From Apoderus coryli (taxonomy: Eukaryota > Arthropoda > Insecta > Coleoptera > Attelabidae), in the NCBI GenBank assembly GCA_911728435.2, contig OU452204.1, positions 7,130,001 through 7,194,000 of the forward strand: DNA of 64,000 bases. Reading direction: 5' to 3'. Positions 11,036 through 20,495 of this stretch are shown piece after piece (within the stretch, counting starts at the first letter, position 1; every line of letters begins with the position of its first letter). A model generated the notes under the pieces. It was not told where the DNA came from. It saw only the letters and a list, made by a program, of their open reading frames with translations, and made no database searches. A program made the position numbers and the translations under genes.

Positions 11036-11475
11036 ATAGAATGGATATTTTTCGTCTGTTTGGCAGTCGAGTTATATAACGCCTATTCGAAACTCTCGCA
11101 CTAGGAGCGACATTATAAATTATAGACCAATTAATATTTTACACTATTTATTGCTGATCAGCAGTTTGGATTTGTTACGGGGAACTTGGGTGAGATTAAC
11201 TTACTGAAGTTTGTCGAATGTCTGTGAGAGCTGTATATACATATAAGCTATATATATATACTGATTTTTCTAAGGCTTTCGACAGAGTAAATCATGATGT
11301 CTTGATTGCCAAGCTTAGATTTAGCGGGCTTCCGGCCCCCTACTTCACTGGATTGAATCATACTCACATAACAGAACTCAAATAGTACGAGTAAATAATT
11401 TGCAATCTAGACCAATATTAGGTTCTTCGGGCATGCCACAGGGTTCGCACCTCGGTCCACTGTTGTTCAATATAT
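11036..11475 (+). pseudogene. LINE reverse transcriptase, first half (copy L1)
   Basis: Frameshifted. Readable blocks in order: SSVWQSSYITPIRNSR...INYRPINIL (RT motif 1 region, about 11045-11140), QFGFV...NLGEINLL (11170), TDFSKAFDRVNHDVLIAKL with the first catalytic Asp (11255-11315), and the GxPQGSxLGPLLFN region (11430-11470, out of frame). It is cut at 11480 by the foldback element P1. Confidence 0.75.
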
Positions 11476-11589
11476 TTTTCTTTAAGAATTTTTTTTAATT
11501 TCTTGGGGTTTTAGGTTCTCAAAAAACAAACATTCTAATTACGCATGTTTATTATGCTGTCAAAATAAGCTATCCTTTTCACATACGAC

Positions 11590-11620
11590 CTTACGGTGCC
11601 ATTATTTTCACCTTCATCAG
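11590..11620 (-). other. hammerhead-like core, P1 left arm (damaged)
   Basis: Minus strand reads CTGATGAAGGTG...CACCGTAAG: the GAAAC box of the right arm is changed to GTAAG. Confidence 0.35.
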
Positions 11621-11880
11621 GCTTTCCAAATTTATTTTTCATGTCCGGTCAGAAATTTTACACAAAACAAAAACGAACAATACGACTAATTTATATAAAC
11701 ACAGGACAAAACATTCACATGATTAAAATATATAATTTTACAAATTAAAAGGAACTCTTTGTTCCACCAATATAGGCATGAAATCAATATCTCTGGAATG
11801 CACAGAGAACCAAAAACACTTTTTGTTCGTTTTTGCTTTGTGTAAAATTTCTGACCGGATGAAAAATAAATTTGGAAAGC

Positions 11881-11911
11881 CTGATGAAGGTGAAAATAAT
11901 GGCACCGAAAC
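11881..11911 (+). other. hammerhead-like core, P1 right arm
   Basis: CTGATGA (11881-11887), one extra A, GGTG...CACC hairpin, then GAAAC (11907-11911). After it, CGT-loop-ATG can close a short third stem, but a G follows where a hammerhead needs A, C or U. See the findings for the whole set. Confidence 0.4.
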
Positions 11912-12069
11912 GTCGTATGTGAAAAGGATAGCTTATTTTGACAGCATAATAAACATGCGTAATTAGAATGTTTGTTTTTTGAGAACCTAAAACCCCAAGA
12001 AATTAAAAAAAATCTTAAATATAAATAAGAAGGTTCAAGAATAAAAAAAAAAGAAAAAATATATTTTTC

Positions 12070-12277
12070 ACTGATGTCACTGAATGTTTTGAAGAATGCG
12101 GACTTCAGGCTATTTGCGGACGACCTTAACCTGTATCTGAGGGTACCTATTGTATTTGAACGTCAGCGATTGCAGTTGGATCCTGATGTTTTCTTTAAGT
12201 GGTGCTTATCAAATGGTTTAGAGCTGAATATTTTCAAGTGCCATGCAGTGAAATTCGGTCGGTTCACAATTTACATA
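12070..12277 (+). pseudogene. LINE reverse transcriptase, catalytic YADD-type block (copy L1)
   Basis: Reads NADFRLFADDLNLYLR, the catalytic FADD box, then WCLSNGLELNIFKCHAVKF, the downstream thumb-side block of CR1/Jockey LINEs. It continues the frame cut at 11480 and is cut again at 12277 by family S. Confidence 0.85.
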
Positions 12278-12554
12278 TTACTTTCCGGCACAGGGAGATT
12301 ATTATTGAAGTCTTAGGATGAAGCCATTAGATTTTGGTTGAAATCGCTTAATTCCTGTGATGGTGGACACAACTAAATTTTCATATATCAGTAGGGGTGT
12401 GATATATCATTTTAAAGCATTTTTTATCTGCTTTACCGCGATAGACCACTTTTGATATGTGCCCCCATAATTCTCGAGAAAACAGCGTTTAAAATGTAAA
12501 CAGTTAGTTGGAAAGTATACCTATATATAACAAAGAAAATACAATATTTATTAG

Positions 12555-12623
12555 TAGGTTGGGTCATTGGTAGGGCGTTCGTTTCGCATGCGGAAGGTTA
12601 CGGGTTCGAGTCCTAGCTTTGGC
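12555..12623 (+). other. tRNA-Ala-like segment (anticodon CGC) in family S
   Basis: D-arm-like GGGTCATTGGTAGGGC (box A), anticodon loop TTCGCAT giving CGC, and a perfect box B GGTTCGAGTCC. The acceptor ends do not pair well and the T stem is imperfect, so this is a tRNA-derived promoter segment rather than a gene. The same segment is at 29150-29217 (minus). Confidence 0.6.
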
Positions 12624-12730
12624 AATACTTTTTTTTCTAATTTTTAATAAAGTAGTTAGTTTGTTACGTTAGTTTATTGGAAATAATGAAAATAATACAA
12701 TTACAATAATTTTTTACAATAATAATTATT

Positions 12731-13112
12731 ACCAACTATGAGTCATACAAGAAAACGCCCCACTACTCCGGGATATACTATTTTAATATGCTACCAGATG
12801 ATATAAAAGATTGTTCTCCACCGCGAAAATTCAAAAAAGAACTGAAAGAGTTTCTGGTGAAGGGTGTCTTCTATACGCTGCAGGAGTTTGCGGCATATTG
12901 CGTCAGCCATTAGATCTTTGTTGTGTATGTATATGTTAGTGCCTTATATAATTACTTAGTTTATAATTTTTGATTACCTAATTTATATTTCAATGCCTAT
13001 TTTTTAACTTGTATATTATATTCGTGATGTATTTTATTTATTTATGGATTGTAGTGTAGTATAATGTAGACGTGTCTATGTACTTTGTACTAAATAAATA
13101 TATTATATATTA
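12731..13112 (+). mobile_element. 3' end of another LINE, inserted in family S
   Basis: Frame 12731-12913 reads ...FNMLPDDIKDCSPPRKFKK and VKGVFYTLQEF before a stop, the typical C-terminal end of LINE ORF2 (NxLPxxIK...FKKxLKxFL). The 3' UTR runs to an AT/ATT-rich tail around 13090-13120. Only the last 60 codons are present: a strongly 5'-truncated insertion. Confidence 0.65.
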
Positions 13113-13210
13113 TTATTATTAAAATTCTGTTTCGTTACGCAGGTCCTATATTTTTGATTATATTATAACTTGTCGGGGAAGTTTTGGGGTGACACAATCG
13201 TTTTTTTTTT

Positions 13211-13790
13211 AAATGGCAACCCTCTTGCATATGAAATTCTAGTGAAAGCTCTGGGTGGTTTGTTGATGGCTCATTGTCGTATGTTCATCATATTGGTGCT
13301 GTAATTTCTAAATACCTTAAGATATTGAGGTTTATCAAGCGCCATACTACTGATTTTACCAACATAACTACTATTAAGTTACTATACACGACACTGGTAA
13401 GACCACATTTGGAGTACGCGTTCTGGGTTTGTAGCCCTTTGTATATCTGCCACTGGAGAGATATTGAGCGGGTCCAGCTTAATTATGATGACCTTTTGAA
13501 TGAACTTGCTTTGCAAGTATTGGAGAAACGCAGGAATTTGTCTTAAAATTTTGAATGCTATGGTCTCCTCTATGTTCTGTTTGGGTGAAGTTGGAGCCCA
13601 CACTTCACGTAGATCGCTGAGGATGTGCCATCTCTTTGATGTCCCCTTTCATACAACTAATTCGGTGCTAAAAAATTTATTTCAAGAGCCTCTAGGTTGG
13701 CCAATGCTTGTCCTGAGGCAGCCTTTAGATTACAAATGTTGGCATTTTTAAAAGATCCTTGGTTGGATGATGGATAGTCTCGCTTCGGGC
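13211..13790 (+). pseudogene. LINE ORF2 C-terminal part (copy L1)
   Basis: Reads FVDGSLSYVHHIGAVISKY, then LLYTTLVRPHLEYAFWVCSP and RVQ (13374-13480), the conserved post-RT region. After a frameshift come SLRMCHLFDVPFHTTNSVL and the ending RASRLANACPEA near 13690-13730. This completes the copy begun at 10562. No clear ATT tail is seen. Confidence 0.8.
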
Positions 13791-14535
13791 GAGTGAGACT
13801 AGGAGAAAATATCTTCCATAAGAGTAATACAATTTATTGTTATGGTTCGATGTACCGCACTGTGTCGATTGAAATAGAACTCACACGTTGTTAGAGCGTG
13901 TAATTTTTGGCAATATTTGCGAAAAAAAAACATTCGCACTTAAATATTAAATTTTTTTATTGCAGCAGTATTAGTAGTAGCAGCCATGTGTGTGCTAGAT
14001 TCAAGGTTATTAACGTAATCATAAAAGAGCATTATTAATAAACAAATAAAAAAATTATTATTATTAAGTATAATTTTTAATTCATGATATTCATTGTTTA
14101 ATTAGTAATAATTTTATGTTACTCTGTTATTGCAGTGCTAATGTAGGTTGTTTTTTTTTTAATTTAAAGCGAATATCATAAAATACATAGCATTATTATA
14201 GATGATAATATCGTCCTGGGATGAATGCTGTTTTTGATTATCGAAATCTCACTACTCATTCACCTTTCTTGAGACAATTTAGTCTGCGGCGCTTATTACT
14301 GTATATTTATGGAGCTTTTTAATCACATAACTTTGAACGAACCAAAACAACATACAAATTTAAACATAATCTGTTTACAAACCTAAAAAGTCAATTAGCA
14401 TAATATTAAATTATCGCCATAACCAAAATTAAAATACTACATAATTAATTATGTTTATAGTAATAAAAATTAGTCTAAACATTTTTTATGCTCTACTTTG
14501 AAACAATTCTTTCAACAACTGGTAATAAGCTATAT
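13791..14535. other. no gene recognised
   Basis: AT-rich; nothing supported. Confidence 0.6.
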
Positions 14536-15505
14536 ATACAGGGTTATTCACGCCATACGACACGGATAGTGTGGCTAAACTATTTAATTTCCTAAAAGTT
14601 TTATTCATGGATGCGATAAAAATGATTCATGGCTACATTTTAAAAATATTGTGAATCTATACAGGGTGTCCCAAATATAAAAAATTAATCATAGTTGTGT
14701 TTTTTTAAATGGAATGCCCTATATATGAATATATTTTTAATTCCCCGCTCAAAATAAACCTAACTTTCATTACCACCTAAACCTGACAGTTTTTTAAATA
14801 TTTTAATTTTGATAAAAATATAGACATAATTTGAATGAAAAAATTCACACCTCTGGGCTGATAAATATACCCACTCATCACTTGTTACGCCAAATATAAA
14901 AAAACCCCCAATACTAAATACAGGGTGTCCAATAATATAAGTTATATGAACGTAATGTTTAATTCTAATAACTTGTTTATTTCAAATGGAACACCCGGTA
15001 TATCAGGTCAAAAATAGATGCACAAAGTAATTATCTGTCAAATTTTAGAATACTTTCCTATGGATAACTCTTGACGTTTTCGTGGAAAATAATAATAATA
15101 AAGGACTTTATTAAGGGCGAGTTTCAGTTCAGTGTCAGATGCCACTGTCTGTTCAGCTAACCATGCACATATTCATAATATTAGGCGAATTTTTAATTGA
15201 ATCTCTTAGTTTCATGTAGACCACCCTGTATTTGATGATGCAAAAATTAAAGTTAAAGTAAAGTGTTCCTAAAGATATGTATATCTTTAATTTTGAATGG
15301 AAGAGGCACACATATTGGTAATAATAGGAAGAATTTTCAAAATTATAATATTTATCATGTCAGCCGTGAGAATTTGAGAATACAGAATACATTTTTTTTC
15401 ATTTGATATTTACTGTCAAATAGTCTGTTGAAAATTCTTACCTAAGCGTTGGGAATTTTTCATAAAACAGTTTTTTATCTGTAACATTTGATTTAATTCA
15501 TTTAA
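14536..15505. repeat. cluster of ACAGGGTG transposon-like ends
   Basis: TATACAGGGTTATTC (14535), ATACAGGGTGTCCCAAAT (14654), ACAGGGTGTCCAATAAT (14920) and CCACCCTGTATTTG (15221, opposite direction). Two downstream segments contain AAATGGAA(T/C)(G/A)CCC in parallel, so units are related. These look like termini of small nonautonomous elements, probably of the transposon whose helix-turn-helix remnant follows at 15506. Confidence 0.5.
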
Positions 15506-15900
15506 TCAAAACTGCGAACCTATTCCAAAAGAGTAAGAATAGACATGATTTTTATTCTGGGAGAATGGTCCAAAAACGCTTTACTGGCATCGGGAGTGTA
15601 CGCTCAAAGGTTCCCGGCGCAAAATCATCCCAAAAAAGCGGTCTTCGAGAGACTGTTAAGGCAGTTTAATGAAAGATACCACCCAAACACAGTGCAACTG
15701 CTTCAAGAACTTTTCAATATTGATTTTAAATCGTGTTGAGTTTTGTACATGGGCAGGAAAAAATCATCGAAAATGAAAACTTTTTTAATAGAGGAGATGA
15801 AGGAGCAAATAAACGAAGCGTTTAGAAGCGTTACACCAGGTTAAAGTTGTTGAGGATTTAAGAAAAGGATTCAAATGTGCCTAGAGTCCAATCATTTTGG
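15506..15900 (+). pseudogene. DUF4817-type helix-turn-helix transposase remnant
   Basis: Frame 15506-15739 reads YSKRVRIDMIFILGEW, then NALLASGVYAQRFP...HPKKAVFERLLRQF. This matches the DUF4817 pattern (DMIFILGEC...NALLAxRVYAQRYPxRxHP...F), an N-terminal DNA-binding region of insect Tc1/mariner-like transposases. It stops at 15739. A second readable piece at 15790-15900 (EEMKEQINEAFRSVTP, then VVEDLRKGFKCA) looks like the C-terminal end of the same transposase. The catalytic domain between them is deleted: an internal-deletion derivative. Confidence 0.65.
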
Positions 15901-15934
15901 ACATTTATTATAAAATTTATCAGTATTTATGTAT

Positions 15935-16945
15935 ATCTTATTATTCTCTTAACAAAATAAATCAAGATTTAATCAGTTTGGTTGACATATCAACAGCGCA
16001 CAATCTTAAACTAAATGCTAATAAGTCATTATCTGTTTTATTTTGATCTAAATTAGATCGAGACCGAATAACCCCAATTTTCAAATTGAAAACAAATGAT
16101 CAGGTCCTATCGGTTGTGACCGCGGCAAGTAATTTGGGTATGATACTGGATTCTGATCACTGCTCACGTGAATAATATTTGTATAAGTGCTTATAGCTTG
16201 CTCAGATCACTTTACGCCGACCGTCAGATATTGAGGTCTAATACGAAGCTGATGATATGTGAGGCACTGATTTTGTCGCGAGTTTCGTATTGTGACATTA
16301 TTTATGGCTCTGCATTGCGTACAGTACACTTAAACGGAATTCAAAGAATACAAAACTCATATTTCAGATTCTCATTTGGAAATCGAAAATATGACCACAT
16401 AAACTCAATCACTGAAACGAAACGACTAAAAATTGCATCTACTCACCTTTCCACGTAAAATACTACTCACCAAAAAACCTTGCTATTTCTTCCCCAAGCT
16501 CTCTACTTTTTCAAAAATAAACATGCCGAATCCTCGCAATAAGGCAACTTTGGACATGCCACAAGTATTTTTAAACGCAGTTTTGTTTATTTAGCTGCTA
16601 AATATTATAATTAACTTCCTAATTCAATGAAGAGTCATTTGCTTTTTAACTTTAAAAATAAACTTAAATTACATCTCCTCGAAAGAGAACTCTGATTAAC
16701 TTTGCCGAATCTTTTGAAATTTTTCTTTTCTACTGATTTTTGAGATGACTGGACTATGATACATACAGGAATAATTAGAAAATAGAATGTACCTTGTAAA
16801 ATTAAATTTGAATAACGCTCAACGAGCGATACCTCACCTTTTAAGTAGATACAAACATTGATTTGAATGGTGGTGTATAATTATTATTGAAAATTATATT
16901 TCAAGTGTTTTGTATTTTGTTAATACTGAATAAAGCCGATTATTA
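15935..16945 (+). pseudogene. LINE ORF2 fragment (family of the 41-kb element)
   Basis: Reads SLVDISTAHNLKLNANKSLS (15973-16030), ASNLGMILDSD (16128-16160) and, in the frame 16168-16458, ALILSRVSYCDIIYGSALR followed by GIQRIQNSYFRFSFGNRKYD. This matches the C-terminal third of the intact ORF2 at 41.2 kb (SYFNFCDVVYGPCL, IQKVQKSCLRFVYGIRKFE). The 3' UTR ends in an ATT tail at about 16935-16955. Confidence 0.75.
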
Positions 16946-17040
16946 TTATTATCATTACATTTCTTAGTGTAATGAGTGTTGTTCTAGATGTCATCATCAG
17001 TGGTACAAAATACACTTTAGAAATCTCTGATTAGATTGAT

Positions 17041-17276
17041 AAAACAGTTCTGAATTACATTATGTCGAAAAAATTATTCAAGTTTTTAACATATTATAAG
17101 TGTAAATTAACATACAAATTTCAAAAATTGAACTTCTGCATTAGGTATTTTGGATTTTTTCTTTTTATAAATCATAATAGATTGAAAAAAAGAAAAAGTC
17201 AAAAATTGAAATTTTGATTTAATTTTCACGTTAAAAACTTAAATTTTTTCCACATAATGTAATTCAGAACTATTTT
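17041..17276. repeat. small foldback element, about 236 bp (P4)
   Basis: The left arm (17043-17092) contains AGTTCTGAATTACATTATGT and AAGTTTTTAAC; the right arm (17229-17272) is its complement. The centre has a second inverted pair (AAATTTCAAAAATTGAA / TCAAAAATTGAAATTTTG). No coding capacity and no clear target duplication. Confidence 0.7.
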
Positions 17277-18411
17277 CTAAATACAAACAAAAATACGGAA
17301 AAACGGTCTAGGTCCAGTTAGAGATGAAGGGCTCCTGTAAAATGTAAAATAAAAATAATTTTTTGCTGCTTTCCCAATTATTAAAAGTAGTTCATGACTT
17401 TATGTGTGAGGGTAATTGGGTGTTGCATGTCATTTTTATATATTCTTGCCTAACGACTGTATTTTTTTTAAATTGGTGTTACTTCTCAATATAATGACTA
17501 TCCATTCCTGAGAGGACAGGGGATGAGGGGCTAATATAGCACCAGTCTTGTATGTAATTTATATGGATATGAATAAAATGTTTACACAGAAGATCTACCT
17601 AACCTATCTACCCGAAATAAACAATACAGAATAATACTAAAATGAGACTACAACATTCCATTTGACCTGGGGTTTGAGGGAGAATCCAAAATTATTATTG
17701 GCACTAAAGGATGCCATATTTTGTCACGAATTTCATACAACGATGTGGACTTTGATTTTTCATAAAGCACCTATTTTTTAAATGACAATTTGAATCGGTT
17801 TTCGATACATTCGAGGGTCTCATGTTATAGAGCATCATAAGAAGTATAAGATAGAATGGTTAACTCATTTTTCACCGTGATCCCCTGTGGTCTTCAATTA
17901 TTATTATTACAAGTGGCCAATAGACTAAGTTGGAGATCTTGCGTGCCATTATTTTATCTCAAATAATATGCAATTTTTTCAACATTCAAATCAAGCATAT
18001 GCACATGTGTTGGGTGTAAATATATTTCGGATCAATTACGATATTGCGCGAATAATGCGTACAAGGTGGTGATAATGCGAAAAAAAAGCTGACCTGAATA
18101 TTTAACTCTAAATACAAATGGCACAGTTTACATTTGTTTGGCTTTTGCATGAGATCTACACGGCCTGGAACGCGTTTTGGTTGAGGACTAGAGTGAATAT
18201 GAGCTATCACGCTTTATAATTGTTGAATTATGTATTATCTATGGACGAACTATGCGATACGAAAACATCATGAACACGGAAGCGTGGTGCGTTAAATCTA
18301 GATTTGGGGTCTGTACCTAGATGCTTGAAGTTGTAAGGGTTGCCTAAAACCTACGCTTCGTTGCCGTTCCAGTTCTTAACATATTGATACGGTGTAGTCA
18401 TGGCACATTTT
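17277..18411. other. no gene recognised
   Basis: AT-rich. The 74-codon minus frame at 17986-18210 includes a short repeat (CATATTCACTCTAGTCCTCA on the minus strand, about 18165-18190) related to sequences at 44816 and 59690; it is not called as a gene. Confidence 0.5.
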
Positions 18412-18553
18412 TATTTTTACTTTTCCCGATTCAGGGAAAATATTGTGAACGTGCAAAAAAAAATGAGTTAAAGACGGATATAACCAGTCCCCGGAGACGA
18501 CTAAGACCATTTCCAGAATCTCTTTGGTTACCCCGGTCATAAATGATTATATT

Positions 18554-19295
18554 CAGGGGCGTAGTGACCAGTGTTCCGCGTGTTCCACGGAACACGGGCC
18601 GCGTATGCTCGAAGGGCCCGGTACTGCATTCTGCATCTTTTCTATATTAAATACCTATAAATTTCAGGATTTTTTTACATTTAGTTGACTTGATTTTCAA
18701 TTTTCTTTAGTTAGTACGATACTGACTATTCATTGAATCCCCTGCATTGTTCTGCCCTCTAACTTGAGTCTCGAGATGGTAGCACAAAACAGAAAAAATC
18801 TATATGCGGCGCGGTATCTGAGCTTTCTGAATTTTTGATAACGCTGTAGTGATAGAAGTTAATGTTTTTATAAGTTAAATCAATCCTCTGACGACGGGAG
18901 CGGATTGGTCCCCGAAACGTTACAAATTTTTCGAAAGATAAGTTTTTTGGTTTACTCTTTATTGATTATATTAAGTATTGCTTTTGTTGTTATTTTTCCA
19001 ACTTTGAGAAGAGAAAAGCCACTGAAAAATTTACTGATTTGGTTCTTTGAAATCGTAGCGAAACATCCAACTAATGAATCATATTAACTTCGCGCCACAA
19101 CAAACATAATAGAAACTATTGATATAAATTGAAACTATTGACTTAAATATTAAAATTTGTGTCGAAACCCAATAGTTTTCAAAATATTTAAGAAAATAAA
19201 ATTCGGCGTTTTTCACAAATCACCCTTTATATCAGAAACTAAAAATAATGAAATTTCTTGGAACACAGGACCGTAACGGCATCACTACGCCCCTG
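18554..19295. mobile_element. nonautonomous hAT element, 742 bp, with 8-bp TSD
   Basis: Termini CAGGGGCGTAGTGA at 18554 and its complement TCACTACGCCCCTG ending at 19295. The octamer ATTATATT is at 18546-18553 and again at 19296-19303. CAG-starting ends plus an 8-bp duplication define the hAT superfamily. No transposase is inside; the 60-codon frame at 18905-19087 has no motif. The interior holds a hammerhead-like core (18888-18918). Confidence 0.92.
18888..18918 (+). other. hammerhead-like core inside the hAT MITE
   Basis: CTGACGA (18888-18894), C, GGGA...TCCC hairpin, C, GAAAC (18914-18918). The closing pair of stem II is C/C rather than G/C. Confidence 0.4.
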
Positions 19296-19334
19296 ATTAT
19301 ATTATATTTCCGTGAAAGTTTTGGGGTGACACAA

Positions 19335-19897
19335 CTTGAGAAATTTACTTTGTACAGTCTGTGATATGTCATGAACTAACGGCGTGCTAACTTCTTTTGA
19401 CTTTAAATTATAGTACTGAGATCCTGAATGAAATATCATAGCTTTCAGCCTGTTTGCAGTCGCGGTACGGCTGAAAGGTAGTGAACAAACATGACAAAAC
19501 TAAGTATTTATTTGAGTTGCTGTGAAATCGTGTTTGTTTCATAGCCGAATGAAATTTGTAACAAGTGTTCTCTGAATTTTTAAATATGTTTAATTAAGAA
19601 ACAGAACTAGTAGAGAGAATATCATATATAAAAATATGATTATTATGTTAATACCTTACACGTGTAAATATCTGTAGGTATGTATGCACCGAAGAAAATG
19701 TTATTCCGACCATAATAATAATAATAATAATAGTTATTAAAATGTATGATATTTCTGTCGTGTTTAACAAACAAAACATCACGCTACAAAATGCCAAGGG
19801 GTTATTTCAAACTAGAATAATTTTAATTATGTTTACCTGTTTAAACTTTGTTTACCACGCTGAAAATTTCCAATTGAAAACGTATATCGCCGGATAA
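19335..19897. other. no gene recognised; short AAT microsatellite
   Basis: Contains an (ATA)n tract of about seven units at 19711-19732. Nothing else supported. Confidence 0.6.
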
Positions 19898-20057
19898 GTA
19901 ACTACATAAATACACTACGCTCGCATTTATGGTAATGTTCAAATTGTCTGAAATGATTTTTGTAATTGCAATGTTACCGTACGCGGACCCATACTCACTG
20001 AAATACTCAAGAGTTGCACTAATAACGGGAGTCCCAAAATTACCGCAAGATTTGAAT
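19898..20057. repeat. left arm of a long inverted repeat
   Basis: GTAACTACATAAATACACTA, TTTATGGTAATGTTCAAAT, CCCATACTCACTGAAA and ACTCAAGAGTTGC are all found in reverse complement at 23346-23543. The two arms enclose the LINE and its insertions (20058-23345). Confidence 0.8.
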
Positions 20058-20136
20058 TAAATAGAAAACACAGACTTAATGATTCAATAAAAACTGACCA
20101 TCAAAAGATTAAAAACTGTGTTTTCTATTTAATCAG
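20058..20136. repeat. hairpin next to the left arm
   Basis: AATTAAATAGAAAACACAG (from 20056) and its complement CTGTGTTTTCTATTTAATC (20117-20135) enclose about 40 bases. Confidence 0.7.
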
Positions 20137-20495
20137 TATGTTGAGTATAACGGTTTTCAGTCCTATGAGTTTGCTACGACTAGTGGAGCACCACAGGGTA
20201 GCATATTGGCCCCATTAATTTTCTCCATATATATCAATGATATTATAAATGATATGTACAACCCGTCTCTATTGTTTGCCGATGATCTAAAGCTCTATGC
20301 AGTTGTTGACAATTATGGTGATTGTGTTGACCTCCAGAGCGATTTAATTAAGCTTGAGCGGTGGTGTGTTACAAATGGGCTCTCTCTAAATAAATCCAAA
20401 CAACTTACTATATCTAAACGCCACTATCCATTAAATTATAACTATAAACTAAAAAACACACGCCAAAAAAAGTGATGTAATTAAAGATCTGGGTC
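20137..20495 (+). pseudogene. LINE reverse transcriptase fragment (copy L2, first piece)
   Basis: Reads SYEFATTSGAPQGSILAPLIFSIYINDI, then LLFADDLKLYAVV with the catalytic FADD (20275-20305), then LERWCVTNGLSLNKSKQL and DVIKDLG near 20475-20493. The copy starts within the RT, so it is 5'-truncated. It is interrupted at 20495 by a DNA element and continues at 22448. Confidence 0.85.

Larger units (their letters stand above)
11481..12057. mobile_element. foldback MITE P1, with 12-bp flanking direct repeat
   Basis: The arms at about 11484-11690 and 11800-12017 are inverted copies; shared blocks include TTGGGGTTTTAGGTTCTC and TATGCTGTCAAAATAAGC. The direct repeat AATATATTTTTC occurs at 11469-11480 and 12058-12069, and the reverse transcriptase of LINE L1 continues after it. 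The right arm keeps CTGATGA-hairpin-GAAAC. It has no coding capacity: the frame at 11778-11966 is the arm itself. The superfamily is unclear, because a 12-bp duplication is unusual for DNA transposons. A partial copy is at 29375. Confidence 0.8.
12278..13200 (+). repeat. composite repeat family S, copy 3, with nested LINE 3' end
   Basis: Starts TTACTTTCCGGCACAGGG, includes TAGGATGAAGCCATTAGATT and CATAATTCTCGAGAAAAC, ends its first block CAGTTAGTTGGAAAGTATA near 12520, then a tRNA-Ala-like segment (12555-12623), a tail with AATAAAGTAGTTAGTTTGTT, a foreign LINE end (12731-13112), and finally TTTCGTTACGCAGGTCCTAT...GGGGTGACACAATC. LINE L1 resumes right after, at 13211. Some middle sequence seen in copy 2 (the CTGT tract) is missing. 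Confidence 0.8.
18412..19334 (+). repeat. composite repeat family S, copy 8, split by a hAT MITE
   Basis: Left part 18412-18553: TTTTTACTTTTCCCGATTC, AATATTGTGAACGTGC, AGACGGATATAACC, GACGACTAAGACCATTTCC and GTTACCCCGGTCATAAATG. Right part 19304-19334: TTCCGTGAAAGTTTTGGGGT then GACACAAC. The two halves join without loss once the hAT element and one 8-bp duplication are removed. Confidence 0.85.

Noticed and set aside
12555..12623. Functional tRNA-Ala gene
   Set aside because: Acceptor stem does not pair, and the same segment occurs inside another copy of the repeat; it is a tRNA-derived module.
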